Assembly (NCBI RefSeq): GCF_008831285.2
Contig: NC_045144.1
Span: 10,953,672-11,017,671 of the forward strand
Reading direction: 5' to 3'
Source: Nymphaea colorata
Lineage: Eukaryota; Streptophyta; Magnoliopsida; Nymphaeales; Nymphaeaceae
Length of the DNA stretch: 64,000 nt
Under the pieces are notes generated by a model that saw nothing but the letters and a program-made list of their open reading frames with translations, did no database searches and was not told the DNA's origin. Shown here piece by piece: positions 57,483 through 64,000 of this stretch. A program made the translations under genes and the position numbers. Every line of letters begins with the position of its first letter. Position 1 is the stretch's first letter.

Positions 57483-57739
57483 TGTTAGCACACAAGACAA
57501 CTCTAGTGGTGAGACAGTTGCAACAAGCATGACAGCTCACATTCTAACAGACTGTACAGCTGTAACATAACGAAAGTGTATCATGAATGTATAAATAGAT
57601 TAAAGTAAAGAGAGAGAGATATACTTGAAGAGATGAATAAAATTGCGTGAGAGCTTCTTACTCTGTTGTTCCTGCCGACTTCTCTTTCCCCTGTTTTCTG
57701 CAGAGTTCTGCAATTCTCCACAAGAACTCAAGTTTGACA
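57483..57739 (+). repeat. 5' LTR of the young copia element
   Basis: 257 bp, TGTTAGCACAC...TTTGACA. It carries a TATAAATAG-like TATA box near 57590 and a GA tract. It differs from the 3' LTR at one position by eye (CAGCTG here, CAGTTG there). Confidence 0.97.
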
Positions 57740-57751
57740 TGGTATCAGAGC
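57740..57751 (+). promoter_or_regulatory. Primer-binding site of the young copia element
   Basis: TGGTATCAGAGC, complementary to initiator tRNA-Met, directly after the LTR. Confidence 0.97.
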
Positions 57752-57766
57752 TATCAAGATGAGTGC

Positions 57767-60700
57767 ATGAATCAACACAAAACCGTAGTTCAAGATCCTA
57801 ATCCCTCCTTGAAGATCACGACAACTCCCTTGAATGGATCAAATTACATCATCTGGTCCAAGTCTGCCAGCCTATTTCTCTGCGGCAAATCAAAACTGGG
57901 CTACGTTACAGGTAAAATCCCACAACCTGAAAAAACAGATCCTGCATTTGATGAATGGGAGGCAAATGACAGACTCGTTATGGCATGGCTGCTCAACTCT
58001 ATGGAGCCAAATATAGCTGAGGGGTTCTTGTTCCTTGACTCCTCAAAAGAAATCTGGGATACTCTAAATGAGATTTACGGTGAAACACACAATCTCGCTC
58101 GTGTGTATCAATTGCAACAAGAAGTTGCAAGAACAGTCAAAGGTAACAAACCATTCCATTTATATCTGAATGGTCTTAAGGGTATGTGGGATGAACTCTC
58201 CCAATACCGACCAATTACAGCAAATCTAGATATTCTGAGGCAACGTCAAGAGGAAGACAAAACCTTCAAGATCTTGGCTGGATTAGGCCAAGACTTTGAT
58301 AACCTACGAAGCCAGGTGCTGATGAGTGACCCACTACCATCATTAAACACCGTATGTGCCATGATACAACGAGAGGAAACTCGTCGCAAAGTGATGAATT
58401 CTGACGATACAAGAGGCATTGAAGAAAGGCAAGAACTGATGGCATTCAAGAGTCTAAGACAAGAAGATGCTGAGCCTCCTCCCTTGAATAGACTTCGATC
58501 AAAATTCAAATGCACATACTGTAAGAAGAATGGCCATACAAGGGATAAGTGTTGGCACCTGCACGGAAAGCCACAAATAAGCAGAAATCCAGGACAAGCT
58601 TCAAGAAATCCAGGACAAACTTCAAGAAACCCAAACCTCTCTCAAGCACACTTATCCGACCTTGCTCGTCTGCTGCGTCAAGTAGCTCAATCTAACCTTG
58701 CCACCAGCACTGCATCCTCTACACCTGAAGAATCCTCTGCTGTACTAGGTAAGTCTCTTGCCTTCACAGTTAAATTAAATTCTGATTCCTGGGTAGTAGA
58801 CAGCGGCGCAACTGAGCATATTACTGGCGATCTAAACAAAATAACAGATGTTACACATATCAGTAACACAAAGTTACAGATGGCAGATGGGTCTATGACA
58901 TCAGTCAACGGAATCGGTCATCTGTCGTTTAAAAAACAATCCAGTTCTGCTTTATATGTTCAAAAGTTCCCTAATAACCTTCTATCAGTTAGCAAGCTGA
59001 CCAGGGACCTTAACTGTGATGTTATTTTTTCCAAGAAGAAAGTAACTCTGCTGGACCCAACATCCCAGATGAAGATTGGTGAAGGCTACGAGAAAGATGG
59101 ACTATATTTTCTGGATTTACAGCAGCCTAAAGTTTTCCTTACAGCAAAGAACAGTAAATCACTCCACCTTTGGCACTGCAGATTAGGACATCCATCAAAT
59201 GGAATACTTAAAACAATGTTTCCAAACTTTGTGTGTGATTTATCTGTTTGTGAAGCATGCGAGTTTGCTAAGATGTCAAGATTACCTTTCCCTCAGTCTG
59301 AAACAAACAGTGAAGGGATTTTTGATTTGATTCATGCCGATGTATGGGGACCGGCTCCCACACTTTCCAAACTTCAATTCAAATACTTTCTGTTACTAAT
59401 CGATGATAAGTCACGCATGAGTTGGATATACTTTCTAAAGAAAAAGGATGAGGTATTTGATTGTTTCAGAAAATTTCACAAGATGATTGAGACACAGTTT
59501 GATAAACGGATAAAAACAGTAAGATCAGACAATGGTGGAGAGTTTGTTAATGTGCAGTTTGACAATTTCTTTAAAGCACATGGAATTCTTCCTCAACTGA
59601 CGTGCTCAGGGACCCCGCAGCAGAATGGCATCTGCGAGAGGAAGAACAGACACTTGCTAAATATTACAAGAGCCATACTGTTTCACATGAATGTCCCTGA
59701 CAGTTTTTGGCCCGAAGCAGTTGCTACTTCCTACTATTTGATCAATAGAACAGCAAGCCGCCAACTTGAAAACAAAAGTCCATTTGAAATATTATATAAT
59801 AGACAGCCATCTCTTGCTCATCTGCGTGTATTTGGTGCCACCTGTTTTGTGCATGTACAAGATCATTACAGAAACAAATTCCAAAAACGTGCTATCAAGT
59901 GCGTATTTCTTGGTTACTCCTCCTCAAAGAAGGGATACAAGTGCTTCGATTCAAACTCTGGAAAATTCTACATTTCAAGAGATGTCAAGGTAGTAGAAGA
60001 TATGCCATACTTTACTGATGTGCAGAGTTTAAATCAGGGGGAGTGGATAAAGAGATGGGTGGCTCCTCGAATGTCACCATCTCTGCCATCGCCATCATTA
60101 CCGTTACCTGCCTTGTCACCAATGACAGATACAGGAACTTATACAGAAACTGATGTATCAATGAGTGAATCCACAAGCAACGAGAATGGTATTGAAAACA
60201 ACAACAGTAACAGCGACACTAGTTCTCATGAATCTCAACAACAACAGGTCAGAAGATCTACAAGAATAAGGAGGCCACCTGTAAAGTTTAATGATTTTTT
60301 CAGCTACTATGCGCAAGGGAAAAATCAATACTCAGTGCTAAATGATGTGAGACTAGAAAATTACTCTGAGCTGTATCAAAGCTACCTGACCAAAATATAT
60401 GCACAAAAGGAGCCCACAAACTTCATTGAAGCGTGTCAATCTCCAAGTTGGCGTGCAGCAATCCAGGAAGAATTGAGCGCACTACAAAAAAACAGAACAT
60501 GGGATATAGTAACCTTACCAAATGGGAAAAAAACTGTGGGATGCAAGTGGACATTCAAAATCAAATATAAAAGCAGTGGAGAGATAGAAAGATTCAAAGC
60601 AAGACTAGTAGCGAAGGGCTATACTCAGAAGGAAGGAATTGACTATCATGAAACGTTCGCACCCGTTGCGAAAATGAACACCATAAGAGTGGTGTTATCA

Positions 60701-61951
60701 GTGGCGGCAGTAAAGAAGTGGAGCTTACATCAACTTGATGTAAAAAATGCGTTCCTCAATGGCGATCTAGACGAGGAAATATATATGGATCTGCCACAAG
60801 GTGTTGAATGTAGCTCAGTTCCTAAGGCAGTGTGCAAATTAAGAAGATCTCTCTATGGACTGAAACAGTCCCCTAGAGCATGGAATGCCAAGTTCAGTCA
60901 GAAATTAAAAGAACTGAAGTATATACAAAGTGCTTCAGATCACTCATTGTTTACTCACATTTCTAACCAAGGGAAAACTAGTGTGGTTATAGTCTACGTC
61001 GATGACATATTACTAGCAGGCGATGATGACAGATTTATGGAACTCACAAAGAAGACTCTCAACAGTCAGTTTGAGATCAAAGACTTGGGAAGCCTACGCT
61101 ACTTTCTAGGAATAGAAGTAGCACAATCATCTAAAGGAATTTTTATGTGTCAACGAAAGTATCTACTTGATTTACTAAAAGAAACAGGTATGCTAAATGC
61201 AAAAAAGGCAGAGACACCAATGGAAGCAAACATAAAACTTCTCAAGGATGAAGGAGAGTTAGTTAAAGACACAGGGAGCTTTCAGCGACTTATTGGAAAG
61301 ATCATCTACTTGACAGCCACAAGGCCTGACATTCTTTATACTATAAACAGATTAAGCCAGTTCATGCACTGTCCAAGAAAACAACATCTAGAGGCTCTAC
61401 TTAGAATAGTGAGATTTCTCAAAGGAACACCGAATAGGGGAATTCTTATGAGAAGAGAAGGAGGTCTAAACGTTACAAGCTATTCAGACGCTGACTGGGC
61501 CAGAGATCCCAATGACAGAAAATCAATCGCTGGATACTGCAGTTTTATAGGAAAAAACTTAGTAACCTGGAAAAGTAAAAAACAACTAGTTGTAGCTAGA
61601 TCAAGTGCGGAAGCCGAGTACAGGGCCATGTCATTAGCTACATGTGAAGTGTTGTGGATCAAGTATGTCCTCACTGATCTTGGCGTCAAAGTGGACGAAG
61701 CAATGGAACTCAAGTGCGACAACAAAGCTGCAATGTACATCTGTGCTAACCCAGTGTTTCACGAAAGAACAAAACACATAGAGGTAGACTGCCATTTCAT
61801 TAGAGAGAAAGTTCAGAAAAACGAGATAAAACCTGTGTTTGTCAGAAGTGAGGAGCAGCTAGCTGACGTATTTACAAAACCACTATGTAAGGACAGTTTC
61901 AACAGAATTATAAACAAGTTGGGAGTTCTAGACTTAGAATCTTCAACTTGA
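57767..61951 (+). CDS. Copia gag-pol polyprotein, intact, 1394 aa
   Basis: I start at the ATG at 57767 (MNQHKTVVQ), 15 bp after the primer-binding site; an upstream ATG lies within the LTR. Gag (about 1-245) precedes the zinc knuckle C249-C252-H257-C262. The aspartic protease has DSG at 345-347. The integrase zinc domain has H470, H475, C495 and C498. The integrase core has D525, D588 and E624; the last two are separated by exactly 35 residues, the copia DD35E pattern. RT (about 910-1170) has LDVKNAFLNGDL and the catalytic YVDD at 1077-1080. RNase H (from about 1235) has D1241, the Glu of SSAEAEY near 1282 and D1318. All catalytic residues are present and no stop or frameshift interrupts the frame. 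The stop TGA (61949-61951) overlaps the polypurine tract. The element could be autonomous if transcribed. Confidence 0.97.
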   Translation: MNQHKTVVQDPNPSLKITTTPLNGSNYIIWSKSASLFLCGKSKLGYVTGKIPQPEKTDPAFDEWEANDRLVMAWLLNSMEPNIAEGFLFLDSSKEIWDTLNEIYGETHNLARVYQLQQEVARTVKGNKPFHLYLNGLKGMWDELSQYRPITANLDILRQRQEEDKTFKILAGLGQDFDNLRSQVLMSDPLPSLNTVCAMIQREETRRKVMNSDDTRGIEERQELMAFKSLRQEDAEPPPLNRLRSKFKCTYCKKNGHTRDKCWHLHGKPQISRNPGQASRNPGQTSRNPNLSQAHLSDLARLLRQVAQSNLATSTASSTPEESSAVLGKSLAFTVKLNSDSWVVDSGATEHITGDLNKITDVTHISNTKLQMADGSMTSVNGIGHLSFKKQSSSALYVQKFPNNLLSVSKLTRDLNCDVIFSKKKVTLLDPTSQMKIGEGYEKDGLYFLDLQQPKVFLTAKNSKSLHLWHCRLGHPSNGILKTMFPNFVCDLSVCEACEFAKMSRLPFPQSETNSEGIFDLIHADVWGPAPTLSKLQFKYFLLLIDDKSRMSWIYFLKKKDEVFDCFRKFHKMIETQFDKRIKTVRSDNGGEFVNVQFDNFFKAHGILPQLTCSGTPQQNGICERKNRHLLNITRAILFHMNVPDSFWPEAVATSYYLINRTASRQLENKSPFEILYNRQPSLAHLRVFGATCFVHVQDHYRNKFQKRAIKCVFLGYSSSKKGYKCFDSNSGKFYISRDVKVVEDMPYFTDVQSLNQGEWIKRWVAPRMSPSLPSPSLPLPALSPMTDTGTYTETDVSMSESTSNENGIENNNSNSDTSSHESQQQQVRRSTRIRRPPVKFNDFFSYYAQGKNQYSVLNDVRLENYSELYQSYLTKIYAQKEPTNFIEACQSPSWRAAIQEELSALQKNRTWDIVTLPNGKKTVGCKWTFKIKYKSSGEIERFKARLVAKGYTQKEGIDYHETFAPVAKMNTIRVVLSVAAVKKWSLHQLDVKNAFLNGDLDEEIYMDLPQGVECSSVPKAVCKLRRSLYGLKQSPRAWNAKFSQKLKELKYIQSASDHSLFTHISNQGKTSVVIVYVDDILLAGDDDRFMELTKKTLNSQFEIKDLGSLRYFLGIEVAQSSKGIFMCQRKYLLDLLKETGMLNAKKAETPMEANIKLLKDEGELVKDTGSFQRLIGKIIYLTATRPDILYTINRLSQFMHCPRKQHLEALLRIVRFLKGTPNRGILMRREGGLNVTSYSDADWARDPNDRKSIAGYCSFIGKNLVTWKSKKQLVVARSSAEAEYRAMSLATCEVLWIKYVLTDLGVKVDEAMELKCDNKAAMYICANPVFHERTKHIEVDCHFIREKVQKNEIKPVFVRSEEQLADVFTKPLCKDSFNRIINKLGVLDLESST

Positions 61952-61958
61952 GGGGGAG

Positions 61959-62215
61959 TGTTAGCACACAAGACAACTCTAGTGGTGAGACAGTTGCAAC
62001 AAGCATGACAGCTCACATTCTAACAGACTGTACAGTTGTAACATAACGAAAGTGTATCATGAATGTATAAATAGATTAAAGTAAAGAGAGAGAGATATAC
62101 TTGAAGAGATGAATAAAATTGCGTGAGAGCTTCTTACTCTGTTGTTCCTGCCGACTTCTCTTTCCCCTGTTTTCTGCAGAGTTCTGCAATTCTCCACAAG
62201 AACTCAAGTTTGACA
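61959..62215 (+). repeat. 3' LTR of the young copia element
   Basis: 257 bp, starting TGTTAGCACAC after the polypurine tract and ending TTTGACA before the CCTTC target duplication. Confidence 0.97.
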
Positions 62216-62220
62216 CCTTC

Positions 62221-64000
62221 TTCATCATCTTGTTTTGTTTTGTTTTGTTTGTTTGTTCTTATTGTGCTCCATCTTCGTTTCTCATTTTTATTTTGTTTAA
62301 TTCGTGTAACTCAGAGTTGATTTTATTTTTATGTTATTTGGCCATGCTCATAATTTTATGGTCGACAAATTCAAGTGGCATCGAAACTTGGTCCTTTAAG
62401 ACGATAATGACATAATGATTCATGATATTTTCTCACAATTTTACGATTTTGTAATTGCAAGTTGATATATAAAAGAACCTAAGACCTCATTGGCGCTATG
62501 TCAGCATCTATAGTGGATGAATGAATCAAAGCGCATTCATGCATGCGTGTATCGGTGTCTGCATCCACATATACAAGTGAACCCTGACTCCAAGGTTCAC
62601 ATAGGTAATTGGACAGCCCATCAAGACCGTCCGATTGCATGATCAGATGGCCCGGATGGGTCGTCATCCTCTACCGGACCGATCTTCAAAAAAATCGAAT
62701 ATGAAGACAAATTTTGACATTCAATCAAGAAAGCCAGATCGAGTTTTGATTTAAGAAATGACATCTAATCGGATTCCAATTTTGGATATGGATTTGGATC
62801 AATTTTAGTTTTAAACAAGTAGCCTATATGAGTCTCTGCACATTTGAAATTGATTCTTAATATATTGTAGTACATATCAGATTTTGTTTGAAAGTCAGAT
62901 TCGTATTCATGTCTGGATTTAATAATCGGATTTGTTTGTGAGTTCGGAATCAGAATTCCCAGTTGCAACTCTGGTTGAAAACTTTTACTGTTACAAGGTG
63001 ACGGCAGTAATGACGATGCAGAGTGCCCTAGTATTAGTAACCAATTAAGGATATGATCTGGTGGCAAAGTATTGGCAAGAAGAGTTAATTTTTTCTCTCA
63101 TTTTTCTTTTCGCTTAGTTGTAGAACTGTATGAAAGTATCATCGTATATATCGTGTAATAAAATTAAAATGGTGTGCAGAAAGTATGGTACAATGGGAAG
63201 TATTTGAAACAATTAATCGGTCGAGCGGGGGGTGCTTGGCTCAATATGAGAACTGAACATAATGTCCTAAGTAATGGTGTTTGAATTGGCTTCAATGGAT
63301 ACTTAAAACTAAATTGGTGGCAAAACCAATTCGATTCAGTGGCCAATTCGTGAGTGCAGCAGTAACCGAACTTTTTATTTTTAAAAAATATTTTATTATT
63401 TTGGAAAAATTTCTAGAGGAACAGGAAGAACTGAGTAATGACTACTGATATGGCAAAGTCTGCTAGAGTAAGAAAGAAAGACGAGGGACTCAAAGTGACT
63501 ATCAGTCTGTCTTACCGGAGAAAAGAGGAATAACCAAACAAGTCAAGGGGAAAGTAAATCCCAAGATATTCTTCAACCTATTTTGTCCATCATCATCCAT
63601 ATGGAAAAAGAATAAGTTAGACTTAAAAATCATCAACCATAAGACTAGAGGATTTAAAGAATTTCAGGAAAGCCTCTCTAGTATACCTTTTCTTTATGTC
63701 CGTATATCTCTTCTAATCGGGAAAGTTGATCAGAAATTACTTCAAGCTCAACCTTTTCAACTACTTGAGAACAGATGTGCGTGTTCTTTTATAAATGTCA
63801 TTTTGTTCATAAAAAATCGCATGATTCAAATTAAATGTTTGGCTGCACAATTTTCTTTTAACGTTCCAATTGTCCAGTTTTATATTTAAAAAAAAATCCA
63901 CTTAAGTACTTCTAGCTTGGAGAGGTCCTTGTCCAAATAGTTTCCACCTTTTCCAGACGAGAAAGCAGCACAGTGGCTGCAATTAACCTTGGTTTTGGTT
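62221..64000. other. Non-coding stretch, no gene seen
   Basis: AT-rich sequence with TTTTG repeats near 62233-62255 and a GGATTTGGAT-type diffuse repeat at 62690-62960, similar in style to 16130-16260. No coding frame or LTR match to the older copia element was found. Confidence 0.5.

Larger units (their letters stand above)
57483..62215 (+). mobile_element. Young, structurally complete Ty1/copia retrotransposon (4733 bp)
   Basis: LTRs at 57483-57739 and 61959-62215 (257 bp each, 256 identical) enclose a primer-binding site, one uninterrupted polyprotein frame and a polypurine tract (TTGAGGGGGAG, 61948-61958). A perfect 5-bp target duplication CCTTC lies at 57478-57482 and 62216-62220. Near-identical LTRs and an intact frame mean insertion was very recent. 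The host site is just behind the leader of the older copia element. Length, short LTRs and gag type suggest the Ale/Retrofit lineage, which is an inference. Confidence 0.98.

Noticed and set aside
57647-57766. Upstream in-frame ATG (57647) as polyprotein start
   Set aside because: It lies inside the 5' LTR and the frame crosses the primer-binding site. The ATG at 57767 just after the primer-binding site, with a standard gag opening, is more plausible.
56883-62400. That the older LTR (56883-57148) pairs with sequence right of the young copia element
   Set aside because: I searched by eye for its TGTGATATTTTTGGG start to the window end and did not find it.

Overview
This window looks like repeat-rich nuclear DNA from a flowering plant. 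The evidence is dense layers of Ty1/copia retrotransposons primed by initiator tRNA-Met, remnants of CACTA, hAT and Ty3/gypsy elements, non-autonomous DNA elements, many (GA)n, (CT)n and (AT)n tracts, and one intron-containing gene whose product resembles a plant-conserved WD40-like protein. I cannot name the species.

Positions 1-11400 are a nest of copia elements. Element A (+) ends in a 3' LTR at 2301 and sits inside the reverse transcriptase (RT) of element E (-). A gag scrap (+) follows. Then comes long, decayed element C (- strand, 3751-8113), split by a 720-bp DNA element with a perfect 9-bp target duplication. Next are a deletion derivative (B2) and 5' half (B) of another copia family, B with a leader, primer-binding site and part of an LTR.

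Positions 11400-25200 are mostly non-coding. They hold an orphan first exon of a DUF985/cupin_5 gene (-), some exon-like fragments, a GC-rich hAT-like non-autonomous element (17580-18354), a dead CACTA transposase (-, about 20200-21610) and a probable long LTR containing a tRNA-like piece. Positions 25225-29303 hold another degenerate copia locus (-) carrying a complete miniature TRIM retrotransposon: 190-bp LTRs, 76-bp interior and a TATAC duplication. Nearby are four tandem primer-binding-site-like motifs.

Positions 34996-43820 contain the only convincing complete host gene. It has eight coding exons (+), which join without a frame break to give 457 residues. Its 5.5-kb first intron holds an antisense hAT transposase pseudogene, two members of a TIR-element family and long microsatellites. 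A gypsy integrase scrap lies downstream at about 45520.

Positions 51431-56640 are a 13-copy array of a roughly 402-bp AT-rich satellite with signs of higher-order duplication. Just beyond it are an older copia LTR plus primer-binding site (56883-57160) and, inserted behind that, a very young full-length copia element (57483-62215). The young element has LTRs differing at 1 of 257 bases, a CCTTC target duplication and an uninterrupted 1394-residue gag-pol frame. The last 1.8 kb shows nothing recognisable.
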